64,000 nucleotides of DNA from the NCBI GenBank assembly GCA_963974595.1, contig CAXBDA010000002.1, positions 1 through 64,000 of the forward strand. Direction: 5' to 3'. Shown one piece after another: positions 1 through 8,457 of this stretch. Source of the DNA: PZPK01 sp963974595. GTDB taxonomy: Bacteria; Pseudomonadota; Gammaproteobacteria; Pseudomonadales; Oleiphilaceae. The position numbers and the translations under genes are program-made. Numbering within the stretch: the first letter of the stretch is position 1; every line of letters starts with the position of its first letter. The notes beneath the pieces are model-generated. The model was not told where the DNA came from. It saw only the letters and a list, made by a program, of their open reading frames with translations, and did no database searches.

Positions 1-711
1 CTCAGGAAAGAACTGATTTCATATGTCTCTCATGATCTGCGCACACCGCTTTCAGCCTTACTAGGATATCTAGAAACCTGGCAGCTCTCCAAAGATAAAC
101 TAAGTGATGCCGAAAGGGGTGAGTTAGTGCGTATTGCACTCGAAAATGGTCAGCATATCAGTAATTTGGTCGAGCAGCTATTTGAACTGGCCCGTCTTGA
201 CAGTGAGCACGTCAGCTTAGACCTGGAACAAGTGTCCTTAGCGGATATTAGTTACGATGTTGTGCAATCACTATCGTTTTTAGCTAAAACAAAAGGCGTG
301 ACTATTACTGTTGAACACCCCGAAAATGATGCGTTACTGGTCAATGCCGATTTACCAAAACTAGAAAGAGTCTTAATTAATTTGATAGATAATGCCGTTC
401 GCCACTGCGGCGAAGGTGATCAAATAAAAGTCTGTTTGCAGCGCGAAAAGACAGGTTTGGGAACCAACAAAAGTGCAGTATCTATTCAGATTAAAGATAC
501 CGGCTTGGGTATTCCCAAAGAAGATTTACCCCATATATTTGATGCTTATTACCGGGCCCGAAATAGTGCGAAAAGTAAAAAAGGCAATAGCGGCTTAGGG
601 TTGGCCATTAGCAAAAAAATTATTGAACTTCATGGTGCTGAAATTTTAGTAGAGAGTGAAGAAGGCAAGGGCACATGCTTCTCCTTTATGCTTGCAGAGC
701 AAGCTCTGTAG
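1..711 (+). CDS. Sensor histidine kinase, C-terminal part (5' end outside window)
   Basis: The reading frame is open from base 1, so the gene starts upstream of the window. The visible part encodes the HisKA H-box (SHDLRTPLSAL, phospho-acceptor His near the start) and a full HATPase_c domain: the N-box (NLIDNAVRH), G1 (DTGLGIP) and G2 (GLGLAI). This is the transmitter core of a membrane two-component sensor that phosphorylates an unseen response regulator. The signal it senses cannot be told because the sensor part is missing. A 179-bp gap without a clear terminator separates it from the next operon. The kinase family is certain; the pathway is unknown. Confidence 0.9.
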   Translation, partial: LRKELISYVSHDLRTPLSALLGYLETWQLSKDKLSDAERGELVRIALENGQHISNLVEQLFELARLDSEHVSLDLEQVSLADISYDVVQSLSFLAKTKGVTITVEHPENDALLVNADLPKLERVLINLIDNAVRHCGEGDQIKVCLQREKTGLGTNKSAVSIQIKDTGLGIPKEDLPHIFDAYYRARNSAKSKKGNSGLGLAISKKIIELHGAEILVESEEGKGTCFSFMLAEQAL

Positions 712-890
712 ATTTCTCTTGATTTAAGTATGTTACCTTGGTTTTACCGTCGGGGCGTACGTTAATTCCGTGAGAAGAGACGCTATTAATTACGAGATAA
801 AAAATAGTTATGACGTGTTTTGAGTTGTTTTAAATAAACGATCACAAATAAAAAACTAATATCAATTTTTCATATTGAACTTCATAAGCT

Positions 891-1379
891 ATGTTTATTG
901 ATATGTATAAACATAAGCCCATTCTTCTCTTATTTATTTTCTTGTGTATCTTGCTTCCCACGCGAGAGATATTTGCGCAGCCTGAAGACGTAAAAAACAG
1001 CGAAGCGAAGAGTAACGACAAGAGCAATCATGTTATTACGAATGCAGGCCTTCAAAATTCTGAACTCAGTTTAAATCAACTTCGCTCAATCTTCAGTCTG
1101 CGCGCTAGAAAGTGGCCAGATGGCACACCCATTACTGTTTTTGTGTTAAGAGATGAGAACCAGATACACCGTGAGTTTTTATTAAAAACACTAAAGATGT
1201 TACCTCATCAATTACGTAGACAATGGGATCGCTATATTTACTCAGGAATAGGCCAAGGGCCCGTTGTTGTTGAATCACAAGCAGAGATGATCTCAAAAGT
1301 TCAATCTACACCCGGTGGAATCGGCTATATGGAAGGAGGTGTGCCAGATGCTCAGGTACATGAACTTTCTATACTTTAA
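891..1379 (+). CDS. Small PstS-like periplasmic binding protein
   Basis: 162 residues with an N-terminal hydrophobic signal segment (about residues 9-29, ending near IFAQ). The mature part resembles one lobe of phosphate-type (PstS) binding proteins: the LNQLRSIFSLRARKWPDGTPI stretch and the GGIGYMEGG stretch are typical of the short PBP-like proteins related to PstS. It is far shorter than true PstS (about 320 residues) and no pst transporter genes lie nearby, so it is more likely a sensory or accessory binding protein than a transporter part. A second ATG four codons later (903) is an alternative start. Its 3' end overlaps the next gene, which implies translational coupling. Confidence 0.7.
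   Translation: MFIDMYKHKPILLLFIFLCILLPTREIFAQPEDVKNSEAKSNDKSNHVITNAGLQNSELSLNQLRSIFSLRARKWPDGTPITVFVLRDENQIHREFLLKTLKMLPHQLRRQWDRYIYSGIGQGPVVVESQAEMISKVQSTPGGIGYMEGGVPDAQVHELSIL
1333..1340 (+). promoter_or_regulatory. Strong Shine-Dalgarno inside the preceding gene
   Basis: AAGGAGGT, a near-perfect anti-16S match, lies within the end of the PstS-like gene, 7 bases before an ATG at 1348. It decides the start of the outer-membrane protein gene and indicates translational coupling. Confidence 0.7.
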
Positions 1380-2613
1380 AATGAGTCTAGTCATGTTGTT
1401 ATCTATAAGGCAGCTTGCAGTGCCTGCTGTAATATTCTTTTTATGTTCTGCATCATTTGCATCGGCTAATACCTTGGCGTTATCAGACCCTGGCTCAACA
1501 TCCTGGATGGATGAAATTAATTGGCATGGTTTTATTAACCAGAATTTCGTTGCGACAGATGTAAATAATTACTTAGGCTCAAGCTCGGATGGAAGTTTCA
1601 AGTCTAACGAGGCTGCGCTAAACGCCTCATGGAGAGCGACGGAGCTTTTGCAGTTTTCTGTGCAGGCGCTATACAAACAAATAGGCAATGCTAAACCTAA
1701 AGGTACGCAATTAGATTATGCCATTATGGATTGGCGTTTAGTCGATGATTTTTCTCATGGTTTAGGGACACGACTCGGGCGTTTGAAAAACCCCTATGGT
1801 TTCTTCAATGAAACCCGAGATGTCGCCGTAACCAATACAAGCATTCTGTTACCTGAATCGATTTATGTAGACTATTTAAGTCGGCTGTTTCATTCCTCTG
1901 ATGCCATTGGTTTCTATGGTCATCGTGAAGCTGAAAAAGGTACGTTTACCTTAAACTTTCAATATGGACGGCCTTTATTAAATGACCAAATCACCTCGAC
2001 ATTAGTAGGAAACCCGAATACGAATGGTGAAATTAGCAGTGAACGGGTTGGTTTTTTCAGATTAGGTTATGAAGATGGTGCAGGGTTATGGCGCGCTGCA
2101 TTATCGTATGTTCACTTTGATGGTGATTTTAAACCGGCCCCCAGTGATCCTGCTTATTTAATGGACGGTGATTTGATGATAGAGCAACTGCTACTTTCTT
2201 TAGAGTTAAATTTAAATAGATGGCAGTTTGTAACTGAAATTCAACGGCGTAATGTTGAAGTCAAAAATATTCTTTCATTTGCCCCTGATGTTATTGAAAA
2301 GGGCTTGGGGTATTATTTTCAAATTGCTTACGCCTTTTCACCTACGTGGACCTTTTATGCAAGGCGTGATGAGGTGTTTCGATTTAAAGATGATCGTCAA
2401 GGAAAAGACTTCGCACTCGGTGCGGACTATTCTACCTTCGCAAAAGATGCCACTTTGGGCTTTAGATATTCGCCTTCATTTGAATGGTCTTTTGCCATGG
2501 AAGTTCATCAGATAGACGGTACCTATTGGTTACCAAACCTCGAGAACCCAAATATTGCCGGTCAAGAACGGTATTGGAATATGTTTTTGGCACAAGTAGC
2601 GTATAGATTCTAA
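1348..2613 (+). CDS. Outer-membrane beta-barrel protein (porin-like)
   Basis: About 421 residues from the ATG that follows the strong ribosome binding site; the open frame extends back to 1315. After a short leader comes a hydrophobic signal sequence ending near CSASFASAN. The mature protein has alternating amphipathic strands rich in aromatic residues (for example WHGFINQNFVATD, LRFSPSFEWSFAMEVHQIDG-like stretches) and ends in AQVAYRF, the C-terminal aromatic signature recognised by the BAM complex. I infer a porin or receptor barrel; no specific substrate can be named. It overlaps the PstS-like gene by 32 bases and the GGDEF-EAL gene by one base, so the three are one translationally coupled operon. 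Confidence 0.7.
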   Translation: MLRYMNFLYFKMSLVMLLSIRQLAVPAVIFFLCSASFASANTLALSDPGSTSWMDEINWHGFINQNFVATDVNNYLGSSSDGSFKSNEAALNASWRATELLQFSVQALYKQIGNAKPKGTQLDYAIMDWRLVDDFSHGLGTRLGRLKNPYGFFNETRDVAVTNTSILLPESIYVDYLSRLFHSSDAIGFYGHREAEKGTFTLNFQYGRPLLNDQITSTLVGNPNTNGEISSERVGFFRLGYEDGAGLWRAALSYVHFDGDFKPAPSDPAYLMDGDLMIEQLLLSLELNLNRWQFVTEIQRRNVEVKNILSFAPDVIEKGLGYYFQIAYAFSPTWTFYARRDEVFRFKDDRQGKDFALGADYSTFAKDATLGFRYSPSFEWSFAMEVHQIDGTYWLPNLENPNIAGQERYWNMFLAQVAYRF

Positions 2614-5069
2614 TGAAGAAAGTTGATAACAAAATCTTTGTCAGTTTATTCTGGAAGGCTGTTTTAGGCCTTGCACTTATTTTATCTGTCCTCGTGACTT
2701 TTTTTACCTATTTTAATGTCGAACAACTCAAAAATCTTCAAAGCCACCAGCGCAATGCAAATCAGCATCAATATGTGATTGAGTATAATGGCTTACTTAA
2801 GAAAACAGCGATTCAGCTCATTAATTTAATTGATGGCATTCCAAATCTCGGCTCCGAAACGCAATCTTTAGAAGCGAAACTTCAACGGAACTGGATTTCA
2901 ATGCAAATCACTTGGGGCTTGGAAAGCGCTTCTTTGCTGGATGAGTCAGGTGACGTTATTGGGCAATGGGGTAATAAAAATATTTATCCAAGTCCGCATG
3001 TGGCTGAACGAGTGCTTTCATCGGGTTCACCTGTCGAAGAAATGCGCTGCTCAGATTTATGCCAATTGGCAATCAGTGCACCCGTGCTGTCTGCTGACGG
3101 AAAAATCCAGGTTGTTCAGCTAAGTGTATCATTGGCTGATACTTTGCTGGACTTCCAACGAATTACCCAATCAGATATCGGTTTATTAACCCCAGTTACA
3201 CCAGGCCAAGAATATGGTCGCGCCCTAGCAGAAACGGGCATGGCTTTTTCTGCTTTGACAAACCGAGCCCTGTTACAAAATATGGTGCATGATTTTGCAT
3301 CTAAAATGAATTGGGGAAAAGACTTTATTGGTGCCAATCAACACAAAATATTCGTCATTGATTCTGTTGTAGCTCAGCATGAGTTAATGCTTTTGTCGGA
3401 GCCGGACTTAGCAGGAAATAACGCTGTCGTGGTCTTTATATCGGATACTACTTCAGCAAGAGATCAAATTGAATTCGCTCGCCGTGCCCATATTATTGCT
3501 GGTTTATTAGCAATTATTGCCTCTATTTTTATGGTTGTCTTAGTCTTGTGGAAGCCAATCCGTTCTCTGCAACGCCAATCAAAGGCTTTGCCTTTACTTC
3601 CACAAGGAAAATACGAAGAAGCGAAACAGCAGTTAAAAAATATTCCTTCAAATGCAATATTTGCAGACGAAATTAGTCAGTTGCAACGTACCTCCATTGA
3701 AGTGACGTCCCAGCTAGAGAATTTTCATCAAGAGCTAACCCAAAATACTCAAAAACTGTTTGAAATGGCGCATTTTGATTCCTTAACCGGCCTCATTAAT
3801 CGCGCTTATCTAACCTATTTAACGGATGAAAAGTTAGCCAGCTCAGATGAGCGCGAACGACGGTTTTCACTTGTTTATTTAGATTTAGATAACTTTAAGC
3901 ATATTAATGATGCTCTGGGGCATTTGGTTGGAGATAACTTGCTTTCTATTGTGGCGACGCGACTAAAATCCTGTGTTGGGGCGATGGATTTTGTGGCTAG
4001 AACGGGCGGTGATGAGTTCTGCCTGGTGATCAATGACGGGCCATCGCAAGACTATGTTACCGATATCGCTAAGCGCGTATTGAATGTATTACAAGACCCT
4101 GTTGCCATAGAAGGGCGTTCGCTTGCTATTTCAACCAGTATTGGCATTACGTTTTCATTGGTTGATGGTATTTCTGCTGCCAGTTTATTGCAGAATGCTG
4201 ACTTGGCGATGTATCAGGCTAAAGCGGGTGGAAAAAATAACTATCACATATTTAATCATCAGCTTCATAAAGATGCAGATTCGCGAATGGCGCTTGAAGA
4301 AGAGTTAAGGCGTGCCGTCGAAAATGAAGAGTTCGTGTTGTTTTACCAACCCCAAATTAACTTGAAAACAGGCAAACTTATCGGTTGTGAGGCTTTAATT
4401 CGTTGGCAACATCCTACGCGCGGCCTGCTTGCGCCATTTTTCTTTATTGATACCATTGAAAGCAATGGTCTCATTATTCCTGTTGGCAAATGGATCATCA
4501 AAGAAGCATGCCGTCAGTGTGCCATATGGAATGAAATGGGTATGACGGATTTAAAAATATCAATCAACTTATCCGCTCGCCAATTTAATGACCCGGATTT
4601 GATTATCGATATTCAGTCATCAATACAAACTTATCAAATTTCTCCATCTCAGTTAGAGTTTGAAGTGACAGAATCACTATTGGCAACGGATATTAAACAT
4701 GCGATTGAGCTGTTAAAAAGTCTGCAAAGTCTGGGTTCAACAATCGCAATTGACGACTTTGGAACGGGTTATTCATCGCTTAATTATATTAAGCAGTTAC
4801 CTCTGGATAAACTTAAAGTCGACCGTGCTTTTATTAAAGACCTGCCAGATGATAATGACGATAAGCAGATAACGGCTGCAATCATCGCGATGGCACATAC
4901 GCTTAATTTGAAAGTGGTCGCAGAAGGGGTGGAAACGAAAGAGCAGATGCAGTTTTTACAAACGCTTTCGTGCGAAATTGGTCAAGGATATTTATTCGAT
5001 AAACCCATATCTCCAGAAGAGTTCATTAAATCCGATTTGATTAAAAATGGCTACTTGGTAAATAAATAG
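2613..5069 (+). CDS. Membrane GGDEF-EAL c-di-GMP signalling protein
   Basis: 818 residues. Transmembrane helix at about 10-33, a periplasmic sensory region of about 255 residues containing a CSDLC pair of cysteines, and a second helix at about 291-313. The GGDEF domain has an intact GGDEF at 465-469 and the EAL domain an intact EAL at 593-595, with DDFGTGYSSL and the AEGVET loop. The allosteric I-site RxxD is changed to GAMD just before GGDEF, so product inhibition may be absent. Both active-site motifs look functional; the net direction (synthesis or hydrolysis of c-di-GMP) cannot be decided. Its start codon overlaps the stop of the barrel gene (TAATG), so its periplasmic domain may respond to the PstS-like protein. 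That coupling is inference. Confidence 0.92.
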   Translation: MKKVDNKIFVSLFWKAVLGLALILSVLVTFFTYFNVEQLKNLQSHQRNANQHQYVIEYNGLLKKTAIQLINLIDGIPNLGSETQSLEAKLQRNWISMQITWGLESASLLDESGDVIGQWGNKNIYPSPHVAERVLSSGSPVEEMRCSDLCQLAISAPVLSADGKIQVVQLSVSLADTLLDFQRITQSDIGLLTPVTPGQEYGRALAETGMAFSALTNRALLQNMVHDFASKMNWGKDFIGANQHKIFVIDSVVAQHELMLLSEPDLAGNNAVVVFISDTTSARDQIEFARRAHIIAGLLAIIASIFMVVLVLWKPIRSLQRQSKALPLLPQGKYEEAKQQLKNIPSNAIFADEISQLQRTSIEVTSQLENFHQELTQNTQKLFEMAHFDSLTGLINRAYLTYLTDEKLASSDERERRFSLVYLDLDNFKHINDALGHLVGDNLLSIVATRLKSCVGAMDFVARTGGDEFCLVINDGPSQDYVTDIAKRVLNVLQDPVAIEGRSLAISTSIGITFSLVDGISAASLLQNADLAMYQAKAGGKNNYHIFNHQLHKDADSRMALEEELRRAVENEEFVLFYQPQINLKTGKLIGCEALIRWQHPTRGLLAPFFFIDTIESNGLIIPVGKWIIKEACRQCAIWNEMGMTDLKISINLSARQFNDPDLIIDIQSSIQTYQISPSQLEFEVTESLLATDIKHAIELLKSLQSLGSTIAIDDFGTGYSSLNYIKQLPLDKLKVDRAFIKDLPDDNDDKQITAAIIAMAHTLNLKVVAEGVETKEQMQFLQTLSCEIGQGYLFDKPISPEEFIKSDLIKNGYLVNK

Positions 5070-5090
5070 TATTTTGTTTATTAGTTTGCT

Positions 5091-5130
5091 AATAAAAGCC
5101 CGTTAATATCACTATTAACGGGCTTTTATT
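5091..5130. terminator. Bidirectional intrinsic terminator
   Basis: Perfect 18-bp inverted repeat (arms 5091-5108 and 5113-5130) with a 4-base loop. The GC core CCCGTTA is flanked by A and T runs on the two sides. It lies between the convergent GGDEF-EAL gene and cysK and can end transcription from both directions. Confidence 0.9.
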
Positions 5131-5161
5131 TTGGTAGCCTTATGAAGGTGAAAGGCAGGAA

Positions 5162-6073
5162 TTAAAATAAATCTTCGATAGATAAGTATCGTTCGCCAGT
5201 ATCATAACTAAAAATCAACACACGGCTTCCCGCAGGTATTTCATCTTGCTTCTTTCTGAGCGCTGCCAGCGTTGCACCCGATGATATACCAACAAAAATC
5301 CCTTCTTTTTGTGCACATGCTCTAGTCATTTCGAATGAACTTTCTTCATCAACTGAAATAGTGCCGCTCAGAATGTCGGTATTAAGAACTTTGGGGATAA
5401 AACCGGCGCCAATACCTTGAAGCCGGTGCGGGCCTTTTGCTCCACCGGCAATAACGGGAGACTTTTCAGGCTCAACAGCAAAAGTCTGCATTGATGGGAA
5501 TGCCTTGCTAAGTACTTCAGCACAACCTGTAATATGACCACCTGTACCTACCCCCGTAATCATGTAGTCGAGACCTTCAGGGAAATCGCTAAGGATTTCT
5601 TGCGCCGTGGTTTGTCGGTGAATGTCGCTGTTGACTGGGTTATTGAATTGTTGTGGTATCCAGCTGTTGGCAGTCTCTTTCGCAATTTCAGTAGCTTTTT
5701 CAATGGCGCCCCCCATGCCTAACTCTTTAGGGGTTAGGACTATTTCAGCGCCCAAGGCTTTCATGTATTTGCGTCGTTCTACAGACATAGACTCAGGCAT
5801 TGTCAGGATTAACCGATAGCCTTTAACTGCCGCAGCTTGAGATAAACCAATGCCGGTATTGCCCGATGTGGGTTCTATAATGATGGTATCATGATTGATT
5901 TTGCCTTCTTTTTCAGCGGCCTCTATCATAGCCACGCCAATTCTATCTTTGATGCTACCGCCAGGATTAAAGCGCTCTACCTTCATCCAGACTTCAATAT
6001 CTTTACGAAATAAACGATTTATACGAACGTGTGGTGTATTGCCAATGGTTTCAAGAATATTATTATATTTCAT
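5162..6073 (-). CDS. cysK: Cysteine synthase (O-acetylserine sulfhydrylase)
   Basis: 303 residues, the usual length for fold-type II PLP enzymes of this family. The PLP lysine is K42 in NPGGSIKDR. The substrate loop is PTSGNTGI, the phosphate-binding loop is GVGTGGHITG, and GPHRLQGIGAGFIP is the CysK-type signature. It makes L-cysteine from O-acetylserine and sulfide in the cytoplasm. It could be an intermediate CysK/CysM form, but the GPHRLQGIGAGFIP segment favours CysK. It is a single gene, convergent with the c-di-GMP gene across a strong terminator and divergent from the lipase gene. Confidence 0.88.
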   Translation of the reverse strand: MKYNNILETIGNTPHVRINRLFRKDIEVWMKVERFNPGGSIKDRIGVAMIEAAEKEGKINHDTIIIEPTSGNTGIGLSQAAAVKGYRLILTMPESMSVERRKYMKALGAEIVLTPKELGMGGAIEKATEIAKETANSWIPQQFNNPVNSDIHRQTTAQEILSDFPEGLDYMITGVGTGGHITGCAEVLSKAFPSMQTFAVEPEKSPVIAGGAKGPHRLQGIGAGFIPKVLNTDILSGTISVDEESSFEMTRACAQKEGIFVGISSGATLAALRKKQDEIPAGSRVLIFSYDTGERYLSIEDLF

Positions 6074-6407
6074 GCTGTTATATCCATATTTAAGAGTTGT
6101 CGTGATTAATCTGTAGTCGCGGGATTATGGTTAGCGTTAATAAATTGCTAAGCCTTATAGTGAAGATTATATCTAGCGTGCTGTAGTTTATGCCTATAGA
6201 AACCAGCTTGCAAAAGACAAATTCATTAAATATTGTCAATATTGTCGGTGTTGTTTTTAGGGTTCGTAAACAAACATTTTTTCATAATTTTTTTCTAAAA
6301 TGCCAGAATAATACAGTCACTTGCGCTAAACTGTTGCGCTCTAAAAGTGCCTCAATAGTTTCGAGACAAAAGACACATATAAAAATAATGCAGGATTTCT
6401 ATTTATC
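6074..6407. other. Divergent intergenic region between cysK and lipase gene
   Basis: 334 bases, AT-rich, which should hold the promoters for both neighbours. I see no convincing sigma-70 box pair, operator palindrome or RNA gene. A 73-codon frame at 6190-6411 is present but has no good ribosome binding site and a low-complexity product, and it is not called. Confidence 0.5.
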
Positions 6408-7232
6408 ATGAGCAGCGTACATTTTTTTGAGCAAAAAATACCCGCAGAAGACGGGCTGTTGTTAAATTTTTACCATTGGGAACCTGAAAATGCTAAAGCC
6501 GCTATCGTCATTTCACATGGTTGGAGTGAGCATGCCGGGCGTTACCAGAATATCGCCAAGTGGTTTAATGAACAGGGGTATGCCGTTTATGCTTTAGATC
6601 ATCGTGGGCATGGTAAATCTGAAGGTAAACGCGGTCATGTGCGACGCTGGTCAGATTATGCGCGTGATCTAGAACTTCTTCGCTCAATGGTTCAATACGA
6701 AAAGCAGTATTTATTAGGCCATTCAATGGGGGGAATGGTGGGTATTGTTCATGCACTTGACTATCCAGAGCAATTTTCGGCAATGGCATTAAGTAGCCCC
6801 GCATCTGATATATCTATTCCTGTGCCAAAAATCAAACAATTTCTGGGTAATGCTATGAGCGCATGGTTACCGCGTTTGACGATTGCTAATGATATTGACC
6901 CAAACGTGGTTTGTTCAGACCCGAAGGTCGTAGAAGATTACGTTGCTGATCCATTTACGCACGGTAAAGTTACGACAAGGTGGTTTAGCGAGTACATAAA
7001 GACGATAGAGCGAGTTAAACAGGAGGCCAGGCAAATCAGTACGCCATTAGCTATTTGGCATGGCGAGGGGGATGCATTAGTTGAACCTTGGGTAAGTGAA
7101 GACTTTTTCAAGCGTTTATCGACACCTCATTGTAAACGCCAACTTGTGGCAGATGCCTTACATGAAATATTGCTTGAGCCTTCTTGGCCTGAAACAGCCC
7201 AAGATATAAAAAAGTGGTTGGAGCAATTTTAG
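6408..7232 (+). CDS. Alpha/beta hydrolase, monoacylglycerol lipase / lysophospholipase type
   Basis: 274 residues of the serine-aminopeptidase-like S33 (Hydrolase_4) family. The oxyanion region is ISHGWSEHAGRY, the nucleophile elbow is GHSMGG with Ser106, the acid is in the WHGEGDALV segment and the histidine is in ADALHEIL near the C terminus. DHRGHGKSEG is the typical motif of monoglyceride lipases and PldB-like lysophospholipases. No signal peptide is visible, so it is probably cytoplasmic or membrane-associated. It likely hydrolyses monoacylglycerols or lysophospholipids; the exact substrate is not known. It stands alone between cysK and prfB. Confidence 0.85.
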   Translation: MSSVHFFEQKIPAEDGLLLNFYHWEPENAKAAIVISHGWSEHAGRYQNIAKWFNEQGYAVYALDHRGHGKSEGKRGHVRRWSDYARDLELLRSMVQYEKQYLLGHSMGGMVGIVHALDYPEQFSAMALSSPASDISIPVPKIKQFLGNAMSAWLPRLTIANDIDPNVVCSDPKVVEDYVADPFTHGKVTTRWFSEYIKTIERVKQEARQISTPLAIWHGEGDALVEPWVSEDFFKRLSTPHCKRQLVADALHEILLEPSWPETAQDIKKWLEQF

Positions 7233-7336
7233 CATTTCGTTAGAATGCAGCCCGTTATGCTGACCAGACGACCGTTAGCAAGTTCCAATTCAGGTTAAAT
7301 TTATTATTTTTTCAATATTTTCAGGTTATTTTGAGT

Positions 7337-8435
7337 ATGTTAGAAGTCAATCCAATTGTATTACGTATCAAAGATATGGCTAGCCGAGCCTCGACACTTC
7401 GGGGGTACCTTTGACTTTGATGTTAAGAAAGAACGCTTAACCGAAGTCGAAAGAGAGCTTGAAGTGCCTGATGTATGGAATAATCCAGAAAATGCACAAG
7501 CGCTTGGACGCGAAAGATCCAGTCTGGAATTAGTGGTTAATACGATAGAAAATCTTGAATCTGGTTTGGCTGATGCTAGTGATTTACTCGATCTTGCTGT
7601 TGAAGAGCAAGATGAAGACACGGTAAATGAGCTAGTTGGCGAACTGGATGCGCTAAATAAACAGCTAGAAAGATTAGAGTTCCGGCGTATGTTTTCGGGC
7701 GAAATGGACCCTAATAACGCCTATTTGGATATTCAGTCTGGCTCCGGTGGCACAGAAGCACAAGACTGGGCAAGTATGATTCTGCGTATGTACTTGCGTT
7801 GGGGTGAACAAAAAGGCTTCAAAGCTGAAGTGATTGAATTATCTGACGGTGATGTTGCCGGTATCAAATCTGCCACCATTCAGTTTACGGGTGAGTACGC
7901 CTTTGGCTGGTTAAGAACCGAAACCGGTGTGCATCGTTTGGTACGAAAGTCTCCATTCGATTCTGGTAGTCGTCGCCATACCTCTTTTGCCTCCGTGTTT
8001 GTTTCGCCTGAAATTGATGATGACGTCGATATTGAAATTAACCCTGCAGATTTAAGAATCGATACGTATCGATCAAGTGGCGCGGGCGGTCAGCACGTTA
8101 ATACTACCGACTCTGCCGTTCGTATTACCCACGTACCCTCTGGAATTGTTGTGCAATGCCAGAATCAACGCTCACAACATCAAAATAAAGATAAAGCCAT
8201 GCAGCAGTTAAGAGCAAAACTGTACGAGATGGAAATGATGAAACGCAGTGAGTCGGCTCAAGCGATGGAAGACAGCAAGTCTGATATTGGTTGGGGTAGT
8301 CAGATACGGTCTTACGTTTTAGATGCCTCGCGTATTAAAGATTTGCGAACGAACATTGAAACAAGTAACTGTAATAGCGTCCTGGATGGTGATCTAGATT
8401 TTTTTATAGAAGCTAGCCTAAAACAAGGTTTGTAA
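7337..8435 (+). CDS. prfB: Peptide chain release factor 2 (programmed +1 frameshift)
   Basis: Codons 1-25 run from ATG 7337 (MLEVNPIVLRIKD...) to an in-frame TGA at 7412-7414. After a +1 shift the frame continues from 7413 (DFDVKKERL) to the stop at 8435, giving 365 residues, the same as E. coli RF2. The GGQ peptidyl-hydrolysis motif is at 250-252 and the SPF codon-recognition motif is in RKSPFDSG. Residue 246 is Ser; most bacteria have Ala or Ser here, whereas E. coli K-12 has Thr. RF2 ends translation at UGA and UAA. Autoregulation through the frameshift is well established for this family. lysS follows after 22 bases, as in E. coli. Confidence 0.97.
7397..7414 (+). other. prfB: RF2 programmed +1 frameshift site
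   Basis: CTTCGGGGGTACCTTTGA contains an internal Shine-Dalgarno-like G run (7401-7405), then the slippery CTT and the in-frame TGA at 7412-7414, followed by C. This matches the conserved prfB recoding site: when RF2 is scarce, the ribosome slips +1 on CUU and makes full-length factor. Confidence 0.95.
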
Positions 8436-8457
8436 ATTTATTAACTGGAAACTCTTT

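Noticed and set aside
842..1027. Reverse 61-codon frame over the start of the PstS-like gene
   Set aside because: Antisense to a signal peptide region, without a ribosome binding site.
6190..6411. 73-codon frame in the cysK/lipase gap
   Set aside because: No usable ribosome binding site, biased composition, and it overlaps the lipase start. Most likely chance.
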